From Botryococcus braunii (Eukaryota; Chlorophyta; Trebouxiophyceae), in assembly GCA_002005505.1 (NCBI GenBank), contig KV908417.1:348786-388785 (forward strand): a stretch of 40,000 nucleotides of DNA. Reading direction: 5' to 3'. The notes under the pieces are model-generated. The model saw only the letters and a program-made list of their open reading frames with translations. It ran no database searches and was not told where the DNA came from. Each line of letters opens with the position of its first letter. Position 1 is the stretch's first letter. The position numbers and the translations under genes were made by a program. This document shows positions 8,698 to 19,546 of this stretch, one piece after another.

Positions 8698-11600
8698 ATG
8701 ACATCGAAGAAGAAGGGGCAGTCAACGAGTGGGGCGTCAACCTCAAGCAGCGAGACCACCACCTCTACACCTGTTCGAGAACCCTGCACCCCAAGTACAT
8801 CAAGGGGGGAAGGTGATGTATTGCCAAAAGTTATTCCCACTCAGGTTAAAGTACACATCAAACTGAGGGACAAGGGACATAATATTCTGATCTGGAAGAG
8901 TGCTTATTTGGCAGCCAATGAGGCAAAGGGGTCCCTTCCTGCAGTGCTGGAGGCCATGCCTGGCACGTTGCATGATGCAGCAGCTCTGTTACTGTTGTAT
9001 GAATCTGTGCCTGAGGAGTGGCAAGGAGAACTGGCAGAACTGGGATCTGCATATGATGCATATGAGTACATATGCAGGAAATTCATTGGTGGACATAATC
9101 TTCAGGCAAACATGGACTGGTTGCAAGAAATGGGTCAAGGGATGAGACATGATGAAACAATTTCCCAATACGTGAATCGCATGCTCAATCTCAAAGCCTG
9201 CCTCCACAGAAATAATCATCATCTGATGGATGGCTTTGTAGCGACCCAAATAGTGCAGGGTCTCCCTGAGGCAGCTAAGGAGCCTGGCAGCCTGTCCACA
9301 GCCGTCGCATCTCCACTCAACAAACTGGCTGAATTACTACGTACCACTGCAGCGGCCCTGGGCTTTGATGAGACAGCTCCCCGCCAGCCCAGAGTCCTGG
9401 CCATCACCCCAAGCACTAGTGGAGCCAGCAACCCGCCAGCAGCAAGTGCAGCAACTGCTCAGCAGTCTTCAAGTGCATCTGATCCCAAGGGAGTTTGCAA
9501 CTACTGTAATAAAAAGGGCCATTATTGGAGAGACTGCAGAAAGAGGCGCAGGGACGAGGAGACCCAGAGGAACGTGGTGGCAGCGGTCCAGCAACTGCAA
9601 GGCATGTGGCCTCAGGGCCAGCCACCTGTGGGTGGACACCATCCTCCAGTAGCCCAAATGGCCCATCATGGTGCAGATGCCTTCCCTGCTTGGTTCCAGC
9701 CTCCTGCTCCACCTCCACCTCCTCCTGAAGGTATGCTGTACACTATATCCCACAATGTCCTGGACAGTACGATCAGTAAACCCTTACAGCACTCCTGGCT
9801 GGTTGACAGTGGGGCATCGGTCCACCTAGTAAATGACGTGGCATTGCTGCATAATCCTATCATCCATGCCAAACCAATTCCCCTGCACTTGGCTACCTCT
9901 GATGCCACTGGTTGTATTATTGCATCTGGGTCAGTCTGTATTTTGAGCCCGCAACGCATTCCCTTCTGGATCCATCATGTGCAGTGTGTCCCCTCAGCTA
10001 CCACCAACATCCTGTCAGTATCTGCTGCCCTTAGGGATGGTGCAGTATTCCAAACAGACAATGTGGGTGCCTTTTCATATGTCAGTGGACCAAACCACTG
10101 GAGAGCTCAGGTCACTGCAGAGATGGGACTGTACTACATTCATAGTGTAGTTGCAGTGAGAGGGACCAGCACACCAAAGCATGCAGCCAGTGCAACCAAA
10201 CAGTTAAAATCCAGTATCTTGTCGCACAGCTGTGCCAAACGTTACATTTGGCATAGCAGAATGGGACACCCTGGAGAAACGTGGATGCAGCGTCTTGCTA
10301 AGGAGAACCTGGTGACTGGGATTGACACCTCCCTCTCTCCCTGCACTGATTGCCCGGTACACTGTGAAGCATGTATTGAAGGAAAGACTGCCAGACCCTC
10401 TTTCGGAACCAGTACCAGACCTGCCTTGGAACCTCTGGACCGAGTACACATAGACACTGTGGGTCCCATTACACCTGCAGCCATTACTGGTGAACGTTTG
10501 TGGGTTACTGTACTGGATGAAGCCTCTCAGTGGAAAGCAGTTATCCCAGTAAAGTCCAAAGACACCATCAGTGCAGCTGTCAGGGACTTACTTGTTTACT
10601 GGCAGACGCAACGAAAAACCACTGTGAAGTGTGTCAGATGTGACAGGGGAACTGAATTTATTAATGCTCGGTTCAAGGAGTTCTGTGCCTCCCAGGGGAC
10701 TAAGCTGGAGACCTCTGCCCCCTACACCCCACAGCAGAATGGAGTGGCTGAACGAGCCAACCGAACCCTGAAGGAAAGAACCCGGACTATCCTGGCCTTT
10801 GCTGCTGCCAGTCCCACCCTCTGGAAAGAAGCCCTGGAGACAGCATGCACCCTGCTCAACATGGGCCCAAGTACAGGCAGGGACCTTACCCCCTTTGAAT
10901 TATTCTGGGGATATAAGCCTGATGTCTCACTTCTGCGCACATGGGGCTGCCTTGCATATGTGCATATCCCAGATGTCCAGAGGCCAGTCTTTGCACCAAA
11001 AACTGTGCCAGGAATGCTCACCGGTTATTCAGCCTCCTCCAAAGCTTATCGTATATACATGGGTGGGGGCATATGGCGAGAAAGCAGAGATGTCATCTTT
11101 GTGGAGCACCTCAGAGGGGCCTCTCGTATTGGTCTCAGTGTGACTCCCGCTCAGTCTGAGAAATTTCTGTGCCCTGTTCCCTCTGGAACCAGCACTTCCA
11201 AACAGCACCCAGAGCCAGTTACTGTATCCTGTGAAGACGACAGTGAGGCAGAGATCCAGGACTCGTCCGTTGAGACATTGCACCCTCACATTTCCCAGAA
11301 AGACGCAGACTCAGAATGTTCAGGACCCTCTGGGAAGGCTGAGCCCGAGCCTGACCCCCAGAGATCCACTGCTCCCGCGGAGATCCGAAGGACCATCGAA
11401 GCAACTCTGGACCTGGCCCGCGGCGCTCATTCGGACTCGGGCCTACAGCAACAAATGATGCGAGCTCAAGAGACTCTCAGACCAACCAGCCTGGAGAATT
11501 CCAATTTGGCTGCTGATGGGCTGACAAGAGCTCAGAGGCATGAGCAACGAACACTTGCAAGAGAACTCCTGCTGTCACAGGAGATGGGAGAGAGCAGAGA

Positions 11601-14097
11601 CAAAGTGGGGCTAACAGAAAGTGACACACAGTCACCGGGACCAGGGGAAGTGCAGGTAGATGGGTGCCAGTCTGAGAGCTCTGATTTTCATGTTAGTGAT
11701 GAGAGGGGGGCAGCCACAATAATGACTGCAAATGGTCCCAGGGAGCTGAGTTGCACGGGTGGGTCCTGTCCAGTGAATGAGCTTCATGTCAGCGGTGAGA
11801 CTTGTGTGGAAACGCCTGGCTCTCCCCATCAGTGGCGTGGACTGGTAGGGGAAGGTGGTGACAGCCACAGTCCTGAGAAGAGACAATCCACTCTCTCGGA
11901 AACAGCCAGAAATGTCTGTGAGAGCAGTACTGGGTCTGCATCCCAGTACTTGTGTGAGAGCCGAGAAGAGGAGGTGAATCAGGTGCACAGACAGTGTGTG
12001 GTACCCCCAAATTACAAGTGCAGCCTGAGAGGTACCTGTGTATGGGAGAAGGATGTCAGGGATGAGAGGTCACAGACTCTTGTGACACAACGTGGAAGTC
12101 AGAGACACACAAGTCAAGAAAGGGAGGGGAAGCAAAGGGGCGACCAGAGCCTACCTCCTCCTGCCTGTGAGAGCCCTCAAGAGCCTGAGCTTGAGAGGAT
12201 GTGTAAGCGTGTGGATGTGGAGGTGAACCGGAAGCTCAGACAATGTGAGAAACCTCCTGACTATGGATGCTTCCCGGGAGGTACCTGTGTCTGGGAGGAA
12301 GATGTGAGCGTGCAAGACAACAAGTTGAGCAGTGCGAAGTGTGAATCCAAGAGAGAGAGAAGCATGAGAGAAAGCTCTGATACCACTGAGAGAAAAGCTA
12401 GCTGTAGTGCGGCGAGTGTCAGTGGAAGAGTAGTGGGTTCTGAGGGTGCAACCAACGATTCTCCCAAGGGTAAGGGAGAGAAGGGGAAGCACACTGGTGT
12501 TAGATTTGGTAAAATCCATGTTCCCTCTAATTTAAGAGAAGCTCAGATGTCTCCTCAGTGGGAATACTGGAAAGCTGCGATGCAAGAAGAGCAGAATTCA
12601 TTAGACACCCATGAGGTTATGGAATATGTTCCTAGACCTCATGGACATAAGGTAATACCAGTTCACTGGATTTTCTCAGTGAAAATGGATGCACATGGCA
12701 ATGTGTTGAGATTCAAGGCAAGATTGGTTGCTCAGGGGTGTCGACAAATTCCTGGAGTAGATGTCATGGAGGTCTTTGCACCAACCAGCAGCTATGGAGC
12801 TAGGAGAACCTTGCTAGCTGTGGCTGCTAGGGAAGGTTACGAGATTCACCAGGTAGATGTTAAGACAGCCTTTCTCAATGGTGAGCTGGAGGAAGAAGTG
12901 TATGTAACACAACCTCCAGGATTTGAGAATGGTGATCGTAATACCGTGTGTCGACTCAAAAAGGCACTGTATGGCCTAAAGCAGGCCCCACGTGCCTGGC
13001 ACAAGACCCTTAATGACAAACTTGAAGTCATGGGGTATGTGGTGTGCAAGAGTGATGCTGGAGTTTATGTGAGATGCTCTGAAGATGGGGGTAAATCCTA
13101 CGTGCTAATTTATGTAGATGATCTCCTGATTGTATCCAAGGGCATGTCAGAGGTGGAGAGAGTGAAAGAGCTTCTCAAGAAAGAATTCACCATCCACGAT
13201 CTGGGGGAGGTGAAGGATTTCTTAGGTTGTCAAGTCATGAGAGATAGAGAGAAGGGGTTAATCTCTCTGAGTTGCATTCCTAAGATAGATGCACTTGTGG
13301 AGAAGTTTGGTCTTGATCTTGAGTCAGTTGGGCCCGATACCCCAATGACAAAAGATTTTGTAATGTCTCAGATGCCAGCACCAAAGGATGGGAGTGATAG
13401 TATTGGTGCTGGGAGTGTTCTGCCTCCTGGTCATCGATACTGTGAGTTAGTTGGGTCTCTGCTCTACATAGCTAACACCACTCGTCCTGATATATCCCAG
13501 GCTGTAGGAGTTCTGTCGAGGTACAGGATGTCACCCACAACAGCACACTGGAATGAGGCCATCCGTGTGTTGAAATATCTTAAAGGAACCCGAGACCTGG
13601 TTCTGATCCTTGGTGGAAAAGAAACAGAGTTGGAGGGATATGTTGATGCTGATTACGGTGGAGATCAAGACCACCGTTTCTCCACCACCGGCTTCGTCCT
13701 CACTGTGTTTGGAGGAGCAGTTGTGTGGGGAAGCAAAAAGCAATCTGCTGTGGCTACTTCCACAGTAGAAGCAGAATTCATGGCAGCAAGTGCTGTTGTG
13801 AAGGAAGCTAATTGGCTGAGGGGATTCCTAGAGGAAATTGGCGTGTTACCTTGGATAGTGAAGATACATTGTGATAACCAAGGGTGCATCAACCACCTCA
13901 GGAATCCAGTGTATTCTAAACATACCAAGCATATTGCAATCAGCTGTCACTTTGCACGTGAAGCTATTGCAAAGGGGCAGGTTGACTTCAAATACATTCA
14001 GTCTGCCAGGAATGTGGCTGACATCTTCACTAAACCACTCGTAAGATTAGTGTTTCAGGGTCATAGAAACTCACTGGGTCTTGCCAAGTTCTGGTGA
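8698..14097 (+). CDS. Copia gag-pol polyprotein, 1799 aa
   Basis: The first ATG in frame is 8698. Domains in order are: gag with a UBN2-like core (about 50-210); a CCHC zinc knuckle (C267, C270, H275, C280); an aspartic protease with active site DSGA (D370); a GAG-pre-integrase HHCC region (about 510-570); an integrase core with D586, D649 and E685 (D-D-35-E spacing); a long hydrophilic linker (about 850-1290); reverse transcriptase with YVDD (1472-1475); and RNase H (DADYGGD from 1650, then STVEAEF). Copia polyproteins are usually about 1300-1450 aa, and the excess is in the integrase-RT linker. That linker holds two copies of a cysteine motif, C-x13-C-x7-C-x5-CVWE (C1086-C1114 and C1169-C1197). 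All catalytic residues are present, so the element may be active. Confidence 0.98.
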   Translation: MTSKKKGQSTSGASTSSSETTTSTPVREPCTPSTSRGEGDVLPKVIPTQVKVHIKLRDKGHNILIWKSAYLAANEAKGSLPAVLEAMPGTLHDAAALLLLYESVPEEWQGELAELGSAYDAYEYICRKFIGGHNLQANMDWLQEMGQGMRHDETISQYVNRMLNLKACLHRNNHHLMDGFVATQIVQGLPEAAKEPGSLSTAVASPLNKLAELLRTTAAALGFDETAPRQPRVLAITPSTSGASNPPAASAATAQQSSSASDPKGVCNYCNKKGHYWRDCRKRRRDEETQRNVVAAVQQLQGMWPQGQPPVGGHHPPVAQMAHHGADAFPAWFQPPAPPPPPPEGMLYTISHNVLDSTISKPLQHSWLVDSGASVHLVNDVALLHNPIIHAKPIPLHLATSDATGCIIASGSVCILSPQRIPFWIHHVQCVPSATTNILSVSAALRDGAVFQTDNVGAFSYVSGPNHWRAQVTAEMGLYYIHSVVAVRGTSTPKHAASATKQLKSSILSHSCAKRYIWHSRMGHPGETWMQRLAKENLVTGIDTSLSPCTDCPVHCEACIEGKTARPSFGTSTRPALEPLDRVHIDTVGPITPAAITGERLWVTVLDEASQWKAVIPVKSKDTISAAVRDLLVYWQTQRKTTVKCVRCDRGTEFINARFKEFCASQGTKLETSAPYTPQQNGVAERANRTLKERTRTILAFAAASPTLWKEALETACTLLNMGPSTGRDLTPFELFWGYKPDVSLLRTWGCLAYVHIPDVQRPVFAPKTVPGMLTGYSASSKAYRIYMGGGIWRESRDVIFVEHLRGASRIGLSVTPAQSEKFLCPVPSGTSTSKQHPEPVTVSCEDDSEAEIQDSSVETLHPHISQKDADSECSGPSGKAEPEPDPQRSTAPAEIRRTIEATLDLARGAHSDSGLQQQMMRAQETLRPTSLENSNLAADGLTRAQRHEQRTLARELLLSQEMGESRDKVGLTESDTQSPGPGEVQVDGCQSESSDFHVSDERGAATIMTANGPRELSCTGGSCPVNELHVSGETCVETPGSPHQWRGLVGEGGDSHSPEKRQSTLSETARNVCESSTGSASQYLCESREEEVNQVHRQCVVPPNYKCSLRGTCVWEKDVRDERSQTLVTQRGSQRHTSQEREGKQRGDQSLPPPACESPQEPELERMCKRVDVEVNRKLRQCEKPPDYGCFPGGTCVWEEDVSVQDNKLSSAKCESKRERSMRESSDTTERKASCSAASVSGRVVGSEGATNDSPKGKGEKGKHTGVRFGKIHVPSNLREAQMSPQWEYWKAAMQEEQNSLDTHEVMEYVPRPHGHKVIPVHWIFSVKMDAHGNVLRFKARLVAQGCRQIPGVDVMEVFAPTSSYGARRTLLAVAAREGYEIHQVDVKTAFLNGELEEEVYVTQPPGFENGDRNTVCRLKKALYGLKQAPRAWHKTLNDKLEVMGYVVCKSDAGVYVRCSEDGGKSYVLIYVDDLLIVSKGMSEVERVKELLKKEFTIHDLGEVKDFLGCQVMRDREKGLISLSCIPKIDALVEKFGLDLESVGPDTPMTKDFVMSQMPAPKDGSDSIGAGSVLPPGHRYCELVGSLLYIANTTRPDISQAVGVLSRYRMSPTTAHWNEAIRVLKYLKGTRDLVLILGGKETELEGYVDADYGGDQDHRFSTTGFVLTVFGGAVVWGSKKQSAVATSTVEAEFMAASAVVKEANWLRGFLEEIGVLPWIVKIHCDNQGCINHLRNPVYSKHTKHIAISCHFAREAIAKGQVDFKYIQSARNVADIFTKPLVRLVFQGHRNSLGLAKFW

Positions 14098-14115
14098 GGA
14101 AAAGGCAAGGGGAAG
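14098..14115 (+). promoter_or_regulatory. Polypurine tract
   Basis: GGAAAAGGCAAGGGGAAG, purine except one C, lies directly before the 3' LTR and after the polyprotein stop. This is the expected primer for plus-strand DNA synthesis. Confidence 0.9.
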
Positions 14116-14807
14116 TGTTGTATTGGATGAGTTATTTATGCCTTTCCCTCAGTGGAGTAATGGTGGCATTTCCGTCAGTGACAATAATAAATGACTAATA
14201 TGGGCGAAACTGCAAAGACTTCGCGGTTAGGAACAATTTGAATGTAGATAGAGATAACGCAAGTTACAGACACGTTTAGTGCAGGAAGGTAGTGGTGCTA
14301 GCACGGAGAGGCAAGGCACTTGGTTGGGACTACACAAGCACTCCGGGTGTTTCCTTAAAGTTGCCCAATCAGTCCTTGATTGTTCATGTTCTTGACTCTA
14401 CTCTTCGTCACACAGTAGAGCGAACTTTGACTCACACCCTCCGTGCCGCCACTGCACAGGTAACGTGATTGTGAATAGAATGGGAGATTTTAGGCTTTGT
14501 TGACCTTAGTATTTCATGTTATGTGTATGTGCTTGGCTATCTTATCATCGGACAATGAGATTGATCCTTTCTGAGTACGTACCAGTTAGGGTAGATTGAA
14601 TTCCGTTGTTAAGAGAGAGCAAGTGAGCAATTGTAATAGACTTGGTTGGGACTACACAAGCACTCCGGGTGTTTCCTTAAAGTTGCCCAATCAGTCCTTG
14701 ATTGTTCATGTTCTTGACTCTACTCTTCGTCACACAGTAGAGCGAACTTTGACTCACACCCTCCGTGCCGCCACTGCACAGGAATACGCCAAGCCCATAA
14801 CCTAACA
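14116..14807 (+). repeat. 3' LTR, 692 bp
   Basis: Offset from the 5' LTR by exactly 6720 bp, with no difference found line by line. It starts TGTTG, ends TAACA and is followed by the CTATT target duplication. Confidence 0.98.
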
Positions 14808-14832
14808 CTATTACGTCCAAAACCAGCCATTA
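14808..14832. repeat. Right arm of the split palindrome, with the right target duplication
   Basis: The first five bases are the CTATT duplication. CTATTACGTCCAAAACCAGC and the next five bases are the inverse complement of 7355-7379 with one mismatch. Confidence 0.8.
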
Positions 14833-17035
14833 TGGCTGAAGGGGTGACAGTAGAAATGTCTAGGATCCACATCCACCACTAAGCATATCCCCATCGCGGA
14901 GCATGTGTCCTACATGCAAGTACGCGGAATCCAAAGGCCATCAACAGGCCTGACGGTAAAACGTTTGTTTCTACAGTTGGGTTGTGCTTTCAGGTCTTTG
15001 GTGATGTGAACAGTTGTATTCGAATTATCCAAGATGACCCTTAAAGCTAAGCTTAGCTTGGGCTACCCATTGAGGTTGGACGCCAGCCGCGAATCGCCCG
15101 CCTCGATCATCGTGGTGACAGGTGTGATTCGGCTGTGGCTGATGCACTCCGCTGTATGTGTCACTGTGAGTGCCGTAACCCTGTACTAGGGGAACGTTAC
15201 CCTCACGTATACTCTGCTTCCTCTAGGTCTCTCAGGCAGTTCTTTTGGGAGCTTGCTTTACATGCAGGGTTTTTTTTTTTTGTGTTTTTTTTTTTTTTCA
15301 TGTATGATGCCCTTCAAGCTCGTACAGACACTCTTGAGATTGCCGCGAATTGATTCTTCTACTCCAGCAAGCCAGCAAGAATGATACTACCTGCATGCCG
15401 GAAACGTGTCACACATTCATTGAATGGTGCATAGGATCAATGAAGATAGACAGACCCACAGTCGTCACCAGAAACCTTGACGCAAAGCCTGTTGGACTCA
15501 CCCCATCTCACCTGATTAGCATGAAACAGAGAACCCATGACTAACACCAACAACCTTTTAAAGTGCATGATTGTCAAAGGAGATTGTTCTCAATTATTTT
15601 CCGCTCTTTCTGTCTTTAATAGTGCATGTCGTAAGACAGCGTCCTTACAAGTCGTTGCTACAGTCTCATCAGACCGTTTTTCCGGGGCCCTCTGTAATTG
15701 GTACACGATTCGATATTGGCAGGGGCTCTAGAAAGATCTCTAGAATGTCTGCAAGAACCCATGTATCAGCAGCCTCATCCTTAGTACCTGTTATGCCCCT
15801 TGAACAGCTATCCATATAGATCAAGATGGTATGTCAGAGATCAGCATGTCTAGTCCAGGTCCAGGATAGTCACTAAAATGTGTCAGAGGACCCTTCCCAA
15901 CATAACTTGTTGCAAATGAAGTTCCCTTTACATACTGTACCTCAATAGTACTAGCATACACTTGCAGCGACGCATCTTGACGTTTAGACTGAGGGTGTGA
16001 CGCATTGCTGATAATGGATCCATGAATCAGCTTATCAGTCCATCAGTACCCCCCCCCCCCCCGGCCACTTCCGGAAGTGGCCAAGGGGGGGGGGTACTGA
16101 TGGACTGATAAGCTGAATCAAATCACAAAGGACACATGCAGGATATCATTTTTTCCAGGGGCGTCCCCTTCTGGGGTCATCTCCGGTCGTTTGGATTTTG
16201 GGGTTGTCATTCCTTTTCAGAGGCCCTAGCGGGCCCAATACTCTTGCTATTGTTTGTCGAATTCCGATGCAGGCCCCATCTCAGGCTTTCCGGCTTTGCT
16301 TTGGTTACCTTGGGGATGCAGCGATTCACGTTGTGGTCGGTGTCTCATTCTCATTTCCTCCCGGCATACGGTTCAAGCTGAGTTGGAATGGTCTGTGAGA
16401 CGCATAGCCTCCAACATAAAGGGATGTTTATGATCTAAGGGGTGGAGCAAGACAGACATTGTGCAGGTGTAGCAGCCTATCAGCTGGAGTTCCTTTTCTA
16501 CTTTTTGGAAGAGGTGACCTTGAACGAGATCACATCTGTCCAACCACCAGAGGCTGATGAGATGGGCCATTTTCACAGATATATCCCGCAGAATGTGAAG
16601 ACAATGGCGACATTATCGTGCACGAAGGGATGCAGAGCTAAGGGAAGATGGACAACGACATCGGAGGGATGAGGCATGGCAGTTGGTCTTTTGCTTGATC
16701 AGTTGCACGAATGGGATGCACGAAAATTACCTAATCTAGGGGGGCCACGGGAAACCGTGGAAAACTGTTATGGCATGGTGCCACGGTTCTGCCAAAATTT
16801 GGCAGGATTTGGCGAGGGCCCTGTCGGGGTTGATATGAGGTACTACGGCGACTGCAATGAGGCTGTGGTGCAACGAACCTGTCACGGGAACCCAAACGTC
16901 GGAACTGACCAGCACCACCTAGTTTTTGATTGCTAGAAGTCACGGAATGGAAAGATGTGATGTCGAGGGAGGCCTGCAGGGTGCTATGGCCACGCTAAGG
17001 CGCAAGGGGTTCCGCAGGGGAAACGGGTCGTGAAT
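14833..17035. other. Region between the copia element and the CCT gene; no gene seen
   Basis: No recognisable protein domain. It includes a T-rich tract (about 15268-15300), the 98-bp foldback sequence at 16023-16120, and presumably the promoter and 5' untranslated region of the CCT gene toward its right end. Short open frames (all under 90 codons) show no splice-phased linkage to one another that I could establish. Confidence 0.5.
16023..16120. repeat. 98-bp near-perfect inverted repeat (foldback) with C/G-tract arms
   Basis: TCAGCTTATCAGTCCATCAG followed by TAC and a run of C is mirrored by a run of G, GTACTGATGG and ACTGATAAGCTGA on the other side. The centre is the perfect 20-bp palindrome GGCCACTTCCGGAAGTGGCC. 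The arms differ slightly in C and G run length and carry one mismatch near the ends. No flanking target duplication could be assigned with confidence. Confidence 0.92.
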
Positions 17036-19482
17036 ATGTCCTTGCGGAGCCCATCGCCAAATTCCTTCAAGATGGAGGAAACGTTTGAAGGGACGTCGTG
17101 GAGTTTGGCTATGGATGACTCGGAATATCAGCTAACAGATGACAATCTGTGCGACTTGGGTAAGGCTCGCTGCTGCAATCGGCCGGCTGCGTTGAGCGCT
17201 TCGGATGTAGAGAATTCACTGGGTGTCAGTGTCAGTACGAAATTCATATTGGAAGGAGCTTTATAGCGATTCCAATGTCCACCTGCCCTTGGTGTGCAAG
17301 CACCTGAGCTGCCAGACCGTTCTGGTTCGCACGGGGCTTCTGCCTTTGACACTTGCAGTTTCAGCAGTCACTGTCCAGTGGACGACAGTGACTTCTGATG
17401 TGGACAAAGGGGGTTCCTGCTACCAATTGGGGATTGTCAGGGATTGTTTTTTCGAACTCAACCTAGTTCACAGGCCGCGCAGCAGGCAGAGGAGTTCCCC
17501 GTAAAGTCAGCGCTCTTAGTTAGGATCACCATTGTAGGTTGAACGAGGTGCTGTCCATGTAGTTTGAGGATGAAACCAATGTTCAACCCAATCTCGACGG
17601 CTCGAACAAAACCCGTGTTTTCCGTGTTGGCTTGAGTTAGCTCTGCTATCATGCCAGTGTTAGAAGGGGATTGGGAGCTTTTGCTTCGCCAAATCTTTGC
17701 GGATTGTCCGGCGTTGGGCTCCTTCTCCGGGGACGCTTGCAAACGTGATCTGCCGGTCGAGATCGTTAGTCCCAAGGATAGTTTGCACGTCATGCTAGAC
17801 AGACTAACTTGTTTTTCACATCCAGGGTAGGTCAATGTGTTTTTTGGATGGGATTCAGGGCAATAGCAACAACAATTCAGTATGGTGTAGAGTCACCTGT
17901 TGAGGACTGGCCCCTTGTCACTTGCTTTGAGAGGCAGCATGTTTATCTTGAGAAAACAAGTGTTGCAAGTTGTTTAAGGGCTAACAGTGGATTCAATGGC
18001 ACAGAGAATATTTTTGCCAACGTCGATGAGGAATTTCTCGGCCATGCGAACCACTTGGCATTTCCTACGAAGGAAACTTTTTCTAGGCCAGATCAGCAGG
18101 TGCGCATCATGCTTGGGGTTCACTGCTTGTCAGTGCATGCTTTTTTGCTGATGTCTAATTTTGCAAATTAGACATCCACAAGCCAGGGTTGGACAGGACC
18201 CAGGATTGTGAGTTGACCGTATGCGTCCGGTCTGTGCGTCTTTGTTTTTCCCTATAAAGTTCATTGCCGTAGTTAGTCTTTCTAGCGTTTTCTTCTTGTG
18301 GCACATTTTGCATGTCCAGCAACAGCATTTGATTTACAATGTGCGTGTTTGCCACAGGCGATTTTGCGGGAGCAAGATGCTATCAGAGGTCATAAGAAGA
18401 GTCCTGGTTTAGTGCATGCCTACAGCTACAATGACTTGGCTGCTTTGCGCCAGACCCAGTATCAGGGATATCCGGGGGCCCAGTGCGAGTCCCCGGGATC
18501 TTCGGGAGAGAATGGACAGTCCAGGTCAGGCATCATGCTACAGCTCTTTGCTCATAATATGGCAACTGCTAGGATTGCAGTAGATGTTTTCCGTTGATGA
18601 AGGGAATGGGCGTGGATGGAGTGAATGGGAGTCTCCGGGGGTTGTTGGTTGAGCTTGCCCTGGTCAAAAAGAAGCCTCTTTGTGCTCCACTTTTCCACTT
18701 TCCTCCCAATCTTGAAATGGAATCCCTTTTCCAGCACTGTCCAGCTTTCTTGCTTGTGCTTTTTATGTTTAATCCATTTTGCGACACTGTGCACCTTTGC
18801 CCCATTGAAATGAAACTCATCCTGGAATGGCGCTATAGTTGCATACGAAGTGGGTCGCAAGACTGATCAGGGGGAGCAGAGTGGGATTCTGGTGTTTGCT
18901 GCTTGCCTTGGGGCCCTTCGTGTAGCCACCCATTGCAAGGGTGTTGCCACCCTGGCGGAAGGGGGATGTGTAAGGGCTGCTGGGCTTTACACTGGTTTTC
19001 AAAACAAAAGGGACAGGGCGGGAAGAGGTTCCGTGCGTATCATAGCTTGACAAGAGGAATCCGAGAGAGGGGAAGGTAAAATGTGAAAGGGGCCCACCTG
19101 GCCGGAAAGAAGAAGAAGGGGGGGGGGAGTTGAAGAATAAGAAGAGGAGGAGGAGACAGAGGAACAGATTGAGGGGAGGAGAATGGGAAAGGGGAATCTA
19201 AAGGGGGAAAGGAGAGGGGGAAGGAGGAGGGGGAGGAGGAGGAGGAGTAGCAAAGCTTGCCACCTGAGCTCCAGAGTTCTGGTGCAGGAACATCGTTCAA
19301 AACCAGCAGCTGCAGCAGCAGCCTTCTCCAACCAAGGAATTCAGCTCCCGATTAGCAAGCATCCCTGAGAGCTCTGCAACGTCGATGGGAGGCACCATGG
19401 GGGGATTTGGGCATGACATTCTTCAGCATGATGTCAAGTGCGCCACGGTCTGTTGAGGACCTTGACTGCTAACACACTGCAC

Positions 19483-19546
<64 letters not shown>

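Larger units (their letters stand above)
7396..14807 (+). mobile_element. Intact Ty1/copia LTR retrotransposon, 7412 bp
   Basis: Order: 5' LTR, primer site, leader, gag-protease-integrase-RT-RNase H in one frame, polypurine tract, 3' LTR. Integrase before reverse transcriptase defines the copia superfamily (Pseudoviridae). The two LTRs are identical over 692 bp as far as I can read, there is a 5-bp target duplication, and the polyprotein frame has no stop or frameshift. The insertion is therefore very recent and potentially autonomous. It lies between PUR3 and the CCT gene inside an older palindrome, and interrupts no recognised gene. Confidence 0.98.

Noticed and set aside
17340..17460. Extra CCT-gene exon after GACACTTGCAG
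   Set aside because: The acceptor is good, but every frame is short or stops early, and no donor keeps the phase required between exons 1 and 2.
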